A stretch of DNA of 64,000 bases from Prosopocoilus inquinatus (Eukaryota > Arthropoda > Insecta > Coleoptera > Lucanidae), in contig JAYKNF010000014.1 of the NCBI GenBank assembly GCA_036172665.1, positions 1,787,001 through 1,851,000 of the forward strand, written 5' to 3'. This document shows, in pieces, positions 1 to 14,400 of this stretch (within the stretch, counting starts at the first letter, position 1; every line of letters begins with the position of its first letter). The translations under genes and the position numbers were made by a program. The notes below the pieces were generated by a model, which worked only from the letters and a program-made list of their open reading frames with translations, did not search any database and had not been told where the DNA came from.

Positions 1-149
1 TCCAGTAACTCTGATGTGAGATACGACGTTTTCGGACGCAGCAGAAGCTGGAAATAGTTTTAAACGAAACAACACGTATTAGCGTTGTTCCTGTGAAGTA
101 TCTAATCGATCCTTACTCATCTATCATGTTATTTGACGTTTGGGTGGAC
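1..149 (+). repeat. Reference satellite monomer (defines numbering and orientation)
   Basis: This first complete monomer is used as the numbering standard. It holds 61 G+C in 149 bases and nine CpG dinucleotides. Visible elements are a 4-bp stem with 4-bp loop at 39-50 (cagc, agaa, gctg), an A/T-rich run gttttaaac at 57-65, a 6-bp dyad aacaac at 68-73 with gttgtt at 84-89 around a 10-bp loop, a strongly conserved stretch around 81-94, and the palindrome atcgat at 105-110. Stop codons and a length not divisible by three argue against coding use. The start point is arbitrary because the repeat is tandem. Confidence 0.93.
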
Positions 150-1788
150 TCCAGTAACTCTGATGGGAGATACAAAGATTTCGGACGCAGCAGAAGCTGG
201 AAATAGTTTTGAACGATACACCACCTATTAGCGTTGTTCCTGTGATGTATCTAAACGATCCTTACTTATCTAACATGTTATTTGACGTTTGGATGGACTC
301 CAGTGAGTCTGATGTGAGATACAAAGTTTTGGGACGCAGCAGGAGCTGGAAATAGTTTTAAACGAAACAACACGTATTAGCGTTGTTCCTGTGCTGTATC
401 TAATCGATCCTTACTTATCTATCATGTTATTTGACGTTTGGATGGACTCCAGTAACCCTGACGTAAGATACGAAGTTCTCGGACGCAGCAGAAGCTGGAA
501 ATAGTTTTAAACGAAGCAACAGGCATTAGCGTTGTTCCTGTGATGTATCTAATCGATCCTTACTCATCTATCATGTTATTTGACGTTTCGATGGACTCCA
601 GTAACTCTGATGTGAGATACGACGTTTCCGGACGCAGCAGAAGCTGGAAATAGTATTAAACGAAACAACACGTATTAGCGTTGTTCCTGTGATGTATCTA
701 ATCGATCCTTACTCATCTATCATGTTATTTGACGTTTGGATGGACTCCAGTAACTAGGATGAGAGATACAAAGATTTCGGACGCAGCAGAAGCTGGAAAT
801 AGTTTTGAACGAAACAACACCTATTAGCGTTGTTCCTGTGATGTATCTAAACGATCCTTACTTATCTAACATGTTATTTAACGTTTGGATACACTCCAGT
901 AAGTCTGATGTGAGATACAAAGTTTTTGGACGCAGCAGGAGCTGGAAATAGTTTTAAACGAAACAACACGTATTAGCGTTGTTCCTGTGCTGTATCTAAT
1001 CGATCCTTACTTATCTATCATGTTATTTGACGTTTGGATGGACTCCAGTAACTCTGATGTGAGATACGACGTTTTCGGACGCAGCAGAAGCTGGAAATAG
1101 TTTTAAACGAAACAACACGTATTAGCGTTGTTCCTGTGATGTATCTAATCGATCCTTACTCATCTATAATGTTATTTGACGTTTGGGTGGACTCCAGTAA
1201 CTCTGATGAGAGATACAAAGATTTCGGACGCAGCAGAAGCTGGAAATAGTTTTGAACGATACACCACCTATTAGCGTTGTTCCTGTGATGTATCTAAACG
1301 ATCCTTACTTATCTAACATGTTATTTGACGTTTGGATGGACTCCAGTAAGTCTGATGTGAGATACAAAGTTTCTGGACGCAGCAGGAGCTGGAAATAGTT
1401 TTAAACGAAACAACACGTATTAGCGTTGTTCCTGTGCTGTACCTAATCGATACTTACTTATCTATCATGTTATTTGACGTTTCGATGGACTCCAGTAACT
1501 CTGATGTGAGATACGAAGTTTTCGGACGCAGCAGAAGCTGGAAATAGTTTTACACGAAACAACACGTATTAGCGTTGTTCCTGTGATGTATCTAATCGAT
1601 CCTTACTCATCTATCATGTTACTTGACGTTTGGATGGACTCCAGTAACTCTGATGTGAGATACAAAGTTTTTGGACGCAGCAGGAGCTGGAAATAGTTTT
1701 AAACGAAACAACACGTATTATCGTTGTTCCTGTGCTGTATCTAATCGATCCTTACTTATCTATCATGTTATTTGACGTTTGGATGGAC
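1..1788 (+). repeat. 12-monomer higher-order repeat, copy 1
   Basis: Private variants recur 1788 bp (12 x 149) apart. The gtgaag variant is at 93 and 1881, gacgtttccgg at 621 and 2409, and aactagg at 752 and 2540. Close matching runs from 1 to about 1330; after that the two copies carry different subtypes. The first 1.59 kb also reappears in block 3 at 44689-46276. Confidence 0.85.
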
Positions 1789-3277
1789 TCCAGTAACTCT
1801 GATGTGAGATACGACGTTTTCGGACGCAGCAGAAGCTGGAAATAGTTTTAAACGAAACAACACGTATTAGCGTTGTTCCTGTGAAGTATCTAATCGATCC
1901 TTACTCATCTATCATGTTATTTGACGTTTGGGTGTACTCCAGTAACTCTGATGAGAGATACAAAGATTTCGGACGCAGCAGAAGCTGGAAATAGTTTTGA
2001 ACGATACACCACCTATTAGCGTTGTTCCTGTGATGTATCTAAACGATCCTTACTTATCTAACATGTTATTTGACGTTTGGATGGACTCCAGTGAGTCTGA
2101 TGTGAGATAAAAAGTTTTGGGACGCAGCAGGAGCTGGAAATAGTTTTAAACGAAACAACACGTATTAGCGTTGTTCCTGTGCTGTATCTAATCGATCCTT
2201 ACTTATCTATCATGTTATTTGACGTTTGGATGGACTCCAGTAACCCTGACGTGAGATACGAAGTTCTCGGACGCAGCAGAAGCTGGAAATAGTTTTAAAC
2301 GAAGCAACAGGCATTAGCGTTGTTCCTGTGATGTATCTAATCGATCCTTACTCATCTATCATGTTATTTGACGTTTCGATGGACTCCAGTAACTCTGATG
2401 TGAGATACGACGTTTCCGGACGCAGCAGAAGCTGGAAATAGTATTAAACGAAACAACACGTATTAGCGTTGTTCCTGTGATGTATCTAATCGATCCTTAC
2501 TCATCTATCATGTTATTTGACGTTTGGATGGACTCCAGTAACTAGGATGAGAGATACAAAGATTTCGGACGCAGCAGAAGCTGGAAATAGTTTTGAACGA
2601 AACAACACCTATTAGCGTTGTTCCTGTGATGTATCTAAAGGATCCTTACTTATCTAAAATGTTATTTAACGTTTGGATACACTCCAGTAAGTCTGATGTA
2701 AGATACAAAGTTTTTGGACGCAGCAGGAGCTGGAAATAGTTTTAAACGAAACAACACGTATTAGCGTTGTTCCTGTGCTGTATCTAATCGATCCTTACTT
2801 ATCTATCATGTTATTTGACGTTTGGATGGACTCCAGTAACTCTGATGTGAGATACAACGTTTTCGGACGCAGCAGAAGCTGGAAATAGTTTTAAACGAAA
2901 CAACACGTATTAGCGTTGTTCCTGTGATGTATCTAATCGATCCTTACTCATCTATAATGTTATTTGACGTTTGGGTGGACTCCAGTAACTCTGATGAGAG
3001 ATACAAAGATTTCGGACGCAGCAGAAGCTGGAAATAGTTTTGAACGATACACCACCTATTAGCGTTGTTCCTGTGATGTATCTAAACGATCCTTACTTAT
3101 CTAACATGTTATTTGACGTTTGGATGGACTCCAGTGAGTCTGATGTGAGATACAAAGTTTTGGGACGCAGCAGGAGCTGGAAATAGTTTTAAACGAAACA
3201 ACACGTATTAGCGTTGTTCCTGTGCTGTATCTAATCGATCCTTACTTATCTATCATGTTATTTGACGTTTGGATGGT
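1789..3277 (+). repeat. 12-monomer higher-order repeat, copy 2 (partial)
   Basis: This is the second copy of the 1788-bp unit. It is nearly identical to copy 1 up to about 3118, with scattered changes such as gggtgtactcc near 1930 and a C-to-A change producing gagataaaaag near 2106. It is truncated on the right by the start of the 8194-bp duplicated unit. From 1346 onward copy 1 instead matches sequence 2384 bp (16 monomers) downstream, so the repeat register changes here. Confidence 0.8.
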
Positions 3278-6200
3278 CTCCAGTAACCCTGACGTGAGAT
3301 ACGAAGTTCTCGGACGCAGCAGAAGCTGGAGATAGTTTTAAACGAAACAACATGCATTAGCGTTGTTCCTGTGATGTATCTAATCGATCCTTACTTATCT
3401 ATCATGTTATTTGACGTTTGGATGGACTCCAGTAACCCTGACTTGAGATACGAAGTTCTCGGACGCAGCTGAAGCTGGAAATAGTTTTAAACGAAACAAC
3501 ACGTATTAGCGTTGTTCCTGTGATGTTTCTAATCGATCCTTACTCATCTATCATGTTATTTGACGTTTCGATGGGCTCCAGTAACTCTGATGTGAGATTC
3601 GACGTTTTCGGACGCAGCAGAAGCTGGAAATAGTTTTGAACGATACACCACCTATTAGCGTTGTTCCTGTGATGTATCTAAACGATCCTTACTTATCTAA
3701 CATGTTATTTGACGTTTGGATGGACTCCAGTAAGTCTGATGTGAGATACAAAGTTTCTGGACGCAGCAGGAGCTGGAAATAGTTTTAAACGAAACAACAC
3801 GTATTAGCGTTGTTCCTGTGCTGTACCTAATCGATACTTACTTATCTATCATGTTATTTGACGTTTCGATGGACTCCAGTAACTCTGATGTGAGATACGA
3901 AGTTTTCGGACGCAGCAGAAGCTGGAAATAGTTTTAAGCGAAACAACACGTATTAGCGTTGTTCCTGTGATGTATCTAATCGATCCTTACTCATCTATCA
4001 TGTTACTTGACGTTTGGATGGACTCCAGTAACTCTGATGTGAGATACAAAGTTTTTGGACGCAGCAGGAGCTGGAAATAGTTTTAAACGAAACAACACGT
4101 ATTATCGTTGTTCCTGTGCTGTATCTAATCGATCCTTACTTATCTATCATGTTATTTGACGTTTGGATGGACTCCAGTAACTCTGATGTGAGATACGACG
4201 TTTTCGGACGCAGCAGAAGCTGGAAATAGTTTTAAACGAAACAATACGTATTAGCGTTGTTCCTGTGAAGTATCTAATCGATCCTTACTCATCTATCATG
4301 TTATTTGACGTTTGGGTGTACTGTAGTAACTCTGATGAGAGATACAAAGATTTCGGACGCAGCAGAAGCTGGAAATAGTTTTGAACGATACACCACCTAT
4401 TAGCGTTGTTCCTGTGATGTATCTAAACGATCCTTACTTATCTAACATGTTATTTGACGTTTGGATGGACTCCAGTGAGTCTGATGTGAGATAAAAAGTT
4501 TTGGGACGCAGCAGGAGCTGGAAATAGTTTTAAACGAAACAACACTTATTAGCGTTGTTCCTGTGCTGTATCTAATCGATCCTTACTTATCTATCATGTT
4601 ATTTGACGTTTGGATGGACTCCAGTAACCCTGACGTGAGATACGAAGTTCTCGGACGCAGCAGAAGCTGGAAATAGTTTTAAACGAAGCAACAGGCATTA
4701 GCGTTGTTCCTGTGATGTATCTAATCGATCCTTACTCATCTATCATGTTATTTGACGTTTGGATGGACTCCAGTAACTAGGATGAGAGATACAAAGATTT
4801 CGGACGCAGCAGAAGCTGGAAATAGTTTTGAACGAAACAACACCTATTAGCGTTGTTCCTGTGATGTATCTAAACGATCCTTACTTATCTAAAATGTTAT
4901 TTAACGTTTGGATACACTCCAGTAAGTCTGATGTAAGATACAAAGTTTTTGGACGCAGCAGGAGCTGGAAATAGTTTTAAACGAAACAACACGTATTAGC
5001 GTTGTTCCTGTGATGTATCTAATCGATCCTTACTCATCTATCATGTTATTTGGCGTTTCGATGAACTCCAGTAACTTAGATGTGAGATACGAAGTTCTCG
5101 GACCCAGCTGAAGCTAGAAATAGTTTTAAACGAAACAACACGCATTAGCGTTGTTCCTGTGCTGTATCTAATCGATCCTTACTTATCTATCATGTTATTT
5201 GACATTTCGATGGACTCCAGTAACTTTGATGTGAAATACGACGTTTTCGGACGCAGCAGCAGCTGGAAATAGTTTTAAACGAAACAACACATATTAGCGT
5301 TGTTCCTGTAATGTATCTAATCGATTCTTACTCATCCATCATGTTATTTGACGTTTGGACAGACTCCAGTAACTCTGATGTGAGATACAAAGTTATCGGA
5401 CGCAGCAGAAGCTGGAAATAGTTTTGAACGAAACAACACGTATTAGCGTTGTTCCTGTGATGTATCTAATCGATCCTTACTTATCTAACATGTTATTTAA
5501 CGTTTGGATACACTCCAGTAAGTCTGATGTGAGATACAAAGTTTTTGGACGCAGCAGGAGCTGGAAATAGTTTTAAACGAAACAACACGTATTAGCGTTG
5601 TTCCTGTGCTGTATCTAATCGATCCTTACTTATCTATCATGTTATTTGACGTTTGGATGGACTCCAGTAACTCTGATGTGAGATACGACGTTTTCGGACG
5701 CAGCAGAAGCTGGAAATAGTTTTAAACGAAACAACACGTATTAGCGTTGTTCCTGTGATGTATCTAATCGATCCTTACTCATCTATAATGTTATTTGACG
5801 TTTGGGTGGACTCCAGTAACTCTGATGAGAGATACAAAGATTTCGGACGCAGCAGAAGCTGGAAATAGTTTTGAACGATACACCACCTATTAGCGTTGTT
5901 CCTGTGATGTATCTAATCGATCCTTACTCATCTATCATATTATTTGGCGTTTGGACGGACTCCAGTAGCCCTGATGTGAGATACAAAGTTATCGGACGCA
6001 GCAGAAACTGGAAATAGTTTTGAACGAAACAACACGTATTAGCGTTGTTCCTGTGCTGTACCTAATCGATACTTACTTATCTATCATGTTATTTGACGTT
6101 TCGATGGACTCCAGTAACTCTGATGTGAGATACGAAGTTTTCGGACGCAGCAGAAGCTGGAAATAGTTTTAAGCGAAACAACACGTATTAGCGTTGTTCC

Positions 6201-9200
6201 TGTGATGTATCTAATCGATCCTTACTCATCTATCATGTTACTTGACGTTTGGATGGACTCCAGTAACTCTGATGTGAGATACAAAGTTTTTGGACGCAGC
6301 AGGAGCTGGAAATAGTTTTAAACGAAACAACACGTATTATCGTTGTTCCTGTGCTGTATCTAATCGATCCTTACTTATCTATCATGTTATTTGACGTTTG
6401 GATGGACTCCAGTAACTCTGATGTGAGATACGACGTTTTCGGACGCAGCAGAAGCTGGAAATAGTTTTAAACGAAACAATACGTATTAGCGTTGTTCCTG
6501 TGAAGTATCTAATCGATCCTTACTCATCTATCATGTTATTTGACGTTTGGGTGTACTCCAGTAACTCTGATGAGAGATACAAAGATTTCGGACGCAGCAG
6601 AAGCTGGAAATAGTTTTGAACGATACACCACCTATTAGCGTTGTTCCTGTGATGTATCTAAACGATCCTTACTTATCTAACATGTTATTTGACGTTTGGA
6701 TGGACTCCAGTGAGTCTGATGTGAGATAAAAAGTTTTGGGACGCAGCAGGAGCTGGAAATAGTTTTAAACGAAACAACACGTATTAGCGTTGTTCCTGTG
6801 CTGTATCTAATCGATCCTTACTTATCTATCATGTTATTTGACGTTTCGATGGACTCCAGTAACCTAGATGTGAGATACGACGTTTTCGGACGCAGCAGAA
6901 GCTGGAAATAGTTTTAAACGAAACAACACGTATTAGCGTTGTTCCTGTGATGTATCTAATCGATCCTTACTCATCTATCATGTTACTTGACGTTTGGATG
7001 GACTCCAGTAACTCTGATGTGAGATACAAAGTTTTTGGACGCAGCAGGAGCTGGAAATAGTTTTAAACGAAACAACACGTATTATCGTTGTTCCTGTGCT
7101 GTATCTAATCGATCCTTACTTATCTATCATGTTATTTGACGTTTGGATGGACTCCAGTAACTCTGATGTGAGATACGACGTTTTCGGACGCAGCAGAAGC
7201 TGGAAATAGTTTTAAACGAAACAACACGTATTAGCGTTGTTCCTGTGATGTATCTAATCGATCCTTACTCATCTATCATGTTATTTGGCGTTTCGATAGA
7301 CTCCAGTAACTTAGATGTGAGATACGAAGTTCTCGGACGCAGCTGAAGCTAGAAATAGTTTTAAACGAGACAACACGCATTAGCGTTGTTCCTGTGATGT
7401 ATCTAATCGATCCTTACTCATCTATCATATTATTTGGCGTTTGGACGGACTCCAGTAGCCCTGATGTGAGATACAAAGTTATCGGACGCAGCAGAAACTG
7501 GAAATAGTTTTGAACGAAACAACACGTATTAGCGTTGTTCCTGTGCTGTATCTAATCGATCCATACTTATCTATCATGTTATTTGACGTTTCGATGGACT
7601 CCAGTAACTCTGATGAGAGACACAAAGATTTCGGACGCAGCAGAAACTGGAAATAGTTTTGAACGGAACATCACGTATTAGCGTTGTTCCTGTGATGTAT
7701 CTAATCGATCCTTACTCATCTATCATATTATTTGGCGTTTGGACGGACTCCAGTAGCCCTGATGTGAGATACAAAGTTATCGGACGCAGCAGAAACTGGA
7801 AATAGTTTTGAACGAAACAACACGTATTAGCGTTGTTCCTGTGCTGTATCTAATCGATCCATACTTATCTATCATGTTATTTGACGTTTCGATGGACTCC
7901 AGTAACTCTGATGAGAGACACAAAGATTTCGGACGCAGCAGAAACTGGAAATAGTTTTGAACGAAACATCACGTATTAGCGTTGTTCCTGTGATGTATCT
8001 AAACGATCCTTACTTATCTAACATGTTATTTGTCGTTTGGATGGACTTCAGTAAGTCTGATGTGAGATACAAAGTTTTGGGACGCAGCAGGAGCTGGAAA
8101 TAGTTTTAAACGAAACAACACGTATTAGCGTTGTTCCTGTGCTGTATCTAATCGATCAATACTTATCTATCATGTTATTTGACGTTTCGATGGACTCCAG
8201 TAACTCTGATGTGAGATACGACGTTTTCGGACGCAGCAGAAGCTGGAAATAGTTTTAAACGAAACAACACGCATTAGCGTTGTTCCTGTGATGTATCTAA
8301 TCGATCCTTACTCATCTATCATGTTATTTGGCGTTTCGATGGACTCCAGTAACCTAGATGTGAGATACGAAGTTCTCGGACGCAGCTGAAGCTAGAAATA
8401 GTTTTAAACGAAACAACACGCATTAGCGTTGTTCCTGTGATGTATCTAATCGATCCTTACTCATCTATCATATTATTTGTCGTTTGGACGGACTCCAGTA
8501 GCCCTGATGTGAGATACAAAGTTATCGGACGCAGCAGAAACTGGAAATAGTTTTGAACGAAACAACACGTATTAGCGTTGTTCCTGTGCTGTATCTAATC
8601 GATCCATACTTATCTATCATGTTATTTGACGTTTCGATGGACTCCAGTAACTCTGATGTGAGATACGACGTTTTCGGACGCAGCAGAAGCTGGAAATAAT
8701 TTTAAACGAAACAACACGTATTGGCGTTGTTCCTGTCATGTATCTAATCTTCCTTACTTATCTATCATGTTATTTGACGTTTGGATGGACTCCAGTAACC
8801 CTGACGTGAGATACGAAGTTCTCGGACGCAGCAGAAGCTGGAAATAGTTTTAAACGAAACAACACGCATTAGCGTTGTTCCTGTGATGTATCTAATCGAT
8901 CCTTACTCATCTATCATGTTATTTGGCGTTTCGATGGATTCCAGTAACTTAGATGTGAGATACGAAGTTCTCGGACGCAGCTGAAGCTAGAAATAGTTTT
9001 AAACGAAACAACACGCATTAGCGTTGTTCCTGTGATGCATCTAATCGATCCTTACTCATCTATCATGTTATTTTACGTTTGGATGGTCTCCAGTAACTCT
9101 GATGTGAGATACAAAGTTTTTGGACGCAGCAGAAGCTGGAAATAGTTTTGAACGAAACAATACGTATTAGCGTTGTTCCTGTGATGTATCTAATCGATCC

Positions 9201-11471
9201 TTACTTAGCTACTATGTTATTTGACGTTTCGATGGACTCCAGTAACTCTAATGTGAGATACGAAATTTTCGGACGCAGCAGAAGCTGGAAATAGTTTTAA
9301 ACGAAACAACACGCATTGGCGTTGTTCCTGTGATGTATCTAATCGATCCTTACTTATCTATCATGTTATTTGACGTTTGGATTAACTCCAGTAACTCTGA
9401 TGTGAGATACGACGTTTTCGGACGCAGCAGAAGCTGGAAATAGTTTTAAACGAAACAACACGTATTAGCGTTGTTCCTGTGATGTTTCTAATCGATCCTT
9501 ACTCATCTATCATGTTATTTGACGTTTGAGTGGACTCCAGTAACTCTGATGAGAGATACAAAGATTTCGGACGCAGCAGAAGCTGGAAATACTTTTGAAC
9601 GATACACCACCTATTAGCGTTGTTCCTGTGATGTATCTAAACGATCCTTACTTATCTAACATGTTATTTGACGTTTGGATGGACTCCAGTGTGTCTGATG
9701 TGAGATACAAAGTTTTGGGACGCAGCAGGAGCTGGAAATAGTTTTAAACGAAACAACACGTATTAGCGTTGTTCCTGTGCTGTATCTAATCGATCCTTAC
9801 TTATCTATCATGTTATTTGACGTTTGGATGGACTCCAGTAACCCTGACGTGAGATACGAAGTTCTCGGACGCAGCAGAAGCTGGAAATAGTTTTAAACGA
9901 AGCAACAGGCATTAGCGTTGTTCCTGTGATGTATCTAATCGATCCTTACTCATCTATCATGTTATTTGACGTTTCGATGGACTCCAGTAACTCTGATGTG
10001 AGATACGACGTTTCCGGACGCAGCAGAAGCTGGAAATAGTATTAAACGAAACAACACGTATTAGCGTTGTTCCTGTGATGTATCTTATCGATCCTTACTC
10101 ATCTATCATGTTATTTGACGTTTGGATGGACTCCAGTAACTAGGATGAGAGATACAAAGATTTCGGACGCAGCAGAAGCTGGAAATAGTTTTGAACGAAA
10201 CAACACCTATTAGCGTTGTTCCTGTGATGTATCTAAACGATCCTTACTTATCTAACATGTTATTTAACGTTTGGATACACTCCAGTAAGTCTGATGTGAG
10301 ATACAAAGTTTTTGGACGCAGCAGGAGCTGGAAATAGTTTTAAACGAAACAACACGTATTAGCGTTGTTCCTGTGCTGTATCTAATCGATACTTACTTAT
10401 CTATCATGTTATTTGACGTTTCGATGGACTCCAGTAACTCTGATGTGAGATACGAAGTTTTCGGACGCAGCAGAAGCTGGAAATAGTTTTAAACGAAACA
10501 ACACGTATTAGCGTTGTTCCGGTGATGTATCTAATCGATCCTTACTCATCTATCATGTTATTTGACGTTTGGATGGACTCCAGTAACTCTGATGTGAGAT
10601 ACAAAGTTTTTGGACGCAGCAGGAGCTGGAAATAGTTTTAAACGAAACAACACGTATTAGCGTTGTTCCTGTGCTGTATCTAATCGATCCTTACTTATCT
10701 ATCATGTTATTTGACGTTTGGATGGACTCCAGTAACTCTGATATGAGATACGACGTTTTCGGACGCAGCAGAAGCTGGAAATAGTTTTAAACGAAACAAC
10801 ACGTATTAGCGTTGTTCCTGTGATGTATCTAATCGATCCTTACTCATCTATCATGTTATTTGACGTTTGGGTGGACTCCAGTGAGTCTGATGTGAGATAC
10901 AAAGTTTTGGGACGCAGCAGGAGCTGGAAATAGTTTTAAACGAAACAACACGCATTAGCGTTGTTCCTGTGATGTATTTAATCGATCCTTACTCATCTAT
11001 CATGTTTTTTGACGTTTCGATGGACTCCAGTAACTCTGATGTGAGATACGACGTTTCCGGACGCAGCAGAAGCTGGAAATAGTATTAAACGAAACAACAC
11101 GTATTAGCGTTGTTCCTGTGATGTATCTAATCGATCCTTACTCATCTATCATGTTATTTGACGTTTGGATGGACTCCAGTAACTAGGATGAGAGATACAA
11201 AGATTTCGGACGCAGCAGAAGCTGGAAATAGTTTTGAACGAAACAACACCTATTAGCGTTGTTCCTGTGATGTATCTAAACGATCCTTACTTATCTAACA
11301 TGTTACTTAACGTTTGGATACACTCCAGTAAGTCTGATGTGAGATACAAAGTTTTTGGACGCAGCAGGAGCTGGAAATAGTTTTAAACGAAACAACACGT
11401 ATTAGCGTTGTTCCTGTGCTGTATCTAATCGATCCTTACTTATCTATCATGTTATTTGGCGTTTGGATGGA
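3278..11471 (+). repeat. 8194-bp tandem duplication, copy A (55 monomers)
   Basis: Rare markers recur exactly 8194 bp downstream: ggagatag at 3329, gatgtttc at 3522, ctgtagtaac at 4321, tcctgtcatg at 8731, the aatacttttgaac variant near 9595 and ttccggtg near 10518. Fifty-five monomers of 149 bp would be 8195 bp; the missing base lies in the 148-bp monomer at 8643-8790. The left limit is set by a mismatch at 3277 against 11471, and the exact crossover can lie anywhere in 3278-3330. Internally the unit still shows 15-monomer spacing (gtgaag at 4265 and 6500) and dimer duplications (ttggacgg at 7441 and 7739). Confidence 0.92.
8643..8790 (+). repeat. 148-bp monomer variant (marker, copy A)
   Basis: One base is lost at the atcgatcctt box, which here reads aatcttcctt, so the palindrome atcgat is destroyed. 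The same monomer has ttggcgttg and cctgtcatg variants. It is repeated 8194 bp downstream, which makes it a good marker of the large duplication. Confidence 0.85.
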
Positions 11472-14400
11472 CTCCAGTAACCCTGACGTGAGATACGAAG
11501 TTCTCGGACGCAGCAGAAGCTGGAGATAGTTTTAAACGAAACAACATGCATTAGCGTTGTTCCTGTGATGTATCTAATCGATCCTTACTTATCTATCATG
11601 TTATTTGACGTTTGGATGGACTCCAGTAACCCTGACTTGAGATACGAAGTTCTCGGACGCAGCTGAAGCTGGAAATAGTTTTAAACGAAACAACACGTAT
11701 TAGCGTTGTTCCTGTGATGTTTCTAATCGATCCTTACTCATCTATCATGTTATTTGACGTTTCGATGGGCTCCAGTAACTCTGATGTGAGATTCGACGTT
11801 TTCGGACGCAGCAGAAGCTGGAAATAGTTTTGAACGATACACCACCTATTAGCGTTGTTCCTGTGATGTATCTAAACGATCCTTACTTATCTAACATGTT
11901 ATTTGACGTTTGGATGGACTCCAGTAAGTCTGATGTGAGATACAAAGTTTCTGGACGCAGCAGGAGCTGGAAATAGTTTTAAACGAAACAACACGTATTA
12001 GCGTTGTTCCTGTGCTGTACCTAATCGATACTTACTTATCTATCATGTTATTTGACGTTTCGATGGACTCCAGTAACTCTGATGTGAGATACGAAGTTTT
12101 CGGACGCAGCAGAAGCTGGAAATAGTTTTAAGCGAAACAACACGTATTAGCGTTGTTCCTGTGATGTATCTAATCGATCCTTACTCATCTATCATGTTAC
12201 TTGACGTTTGGATGGACTCCAGTAACTCTGATGTGAGATACAAAGTTTTTGGACGCAGCAGGAGCTGGAAATAGTTTTAAACGAAACAACACGTATTATC
12301 GTTGTTCCTGTGCTGTATCTAATCGATCCTTACTTATCTATCATGTTATTTGACGTTTGGATGGACTCCAGTAACTCTGATGTGAGATACGACGTTTTCG
12401 GACGCAGCAGAAGCTGGAAATAGTTTTAAACGAAACAATACGTATTAGCGTTGTTCCTGTGAAGTATCTAATCGATCCTTACTCATCTATCATGTTATTT
12501 GACGTTTGGGTGTACTGTAGTAACTCTGATGAGAGATACAAAGATTTCGGACGCAGCAGAAGCTGGAAATAGTTTTGAACGATACACCACCTATTAGCGT
12601 TGTTCCTGTGATGTATCTAAACGATCCTTACTTATCTAACATGTTATTTGACGTTTGGATGGACTCCAGTGAGTCTGATGTGAGATAAAAAGTTTTGGGA
12701 CGCAGCAGGAGCTGGAAATAGTTTTAAACGAAACAACACTTATTAGCGTTGTTCCTGTGCTGTATCTAATCGATCCTTACTTATCTATCATGTTATTTGA
12801 CGTTTGGATGGACTCCAGTAACCCTGACGTGAGATACGAAGTTCTCGGACGCAGCAGAAGCTGGAAATAGTTTTAAACGAAGCAACAGGCATTAGCGTTG
12901 TTCCTGTGATGTATCTAATCGATCCTTACTCATCTATCATGTTATTTGACGTTTGGATGGACTCCAGTAACTAGGATGAGAGATACAAAGATTTCGGACG
13001 CAGCAGAAGCTGGAAATAGTTTTGAACGAAACAACACCTATTAGCGTTGTTCCTGTGATGTATCTAAACGATCCTTACTTATCTAAAATGTTATTTAACG
13101 TTTGGATACACTCCAGTAAGTCTGATGTAAGATACAAAGTTTTTGGACGCAGCAGGAGCTGGAAATAGTTTTAAACGAAACAACACGTATTAGCGTTGTT
13201 CCTGTGATGTATCTAATCGATCCTTACTCATCTATCATGTTATTTGGCGTTTCGATGAACTCCAGTAACTTAGATGTGAGATACGAAGTTCTCGGACCCA
13301 GCTGAAGCTAGAAATAGTTTTAAACGAAACAACACGCATTAGCGTTGTTCCTGTGCTGTATCTAATCGATCCTTACTTATCTATCATGTTATTTGACATT
13401 TCGATGGACTCCAGTAACTTTGATGTGAAATACGACGTTTTCGGACGCAGCAGCAGCTGGAAATAGTTTTAAACGAAACAACACATATTAGCGTTGTTCC
13501 TGTAATGTATCTAATCGATTCTTACTCATCCATCATGTTATTTGACGTTTGGACAGACTCCAGTAACTCTGATGTGAGATACAAAGTTATCGGACGCAGC
13601 AGAAGCTGGAAATAGTTTTGAACGAAACAACACGTATTAGCGTTGTTCCTGTGATGTATCTAATCGATCCTTACTTATCTAACATGTTATTTAACGTTTG
13701 GATACACTCCAGTAAGTCTGATGTGAGATACAAAGTTTTTGGACGCAGCAGGAGCTGGAAATAGTTTTAAACGAAACAACACGTATTAGCGTTGTTCCTG
13801 TGCTGTATCTAATCGATCCTTACTTATCTATCATGTTATTTGACGTTTGGATGGACTCCAGTAACTCTGATGTGAGATACGACGTTTTCGGACGCAGCAG
13901 AAGCTGGAAATAGTTTTAAACGAAACAACACGTATTAGCGTTGTTCCTGTGATGTATCTAATCGATCCTTACTCATCTATAATGTTATTTGACGTTTGGG
14001 TGGACTCCAGTAACTCTGATGAGAGATAAAAAGATTTCGGACGCAGCAGAAGCTGGAAATAGTTTTGAACGATACACCACCTATTAGCGTTGTTCCTGTG
14101 ATGTATCTAATCGATCCTTACTCATCTATCATATTATTTGGCGTTTGGACGGACTCCAGTAGCCCTGATGTGAGATACAAAGTTATCGGACGCAGCAGAA
14201 ACTGGAAATAGTTTTGAACGAAACAACACGTATTAGCGTTGTTCCTGTGCTGTACCTAATCGATACTTACTTATCTATCATGTTATTTGACGTTTCGATG
14301 GACTCCAGTAACTCTGATGTGAGATACGAAGTTTTCGGACGCAGCAGAAGCTGGAAATAGTTTTAAGCGAAACAACACGTATTAGCGTTGTTCCTGTGAT

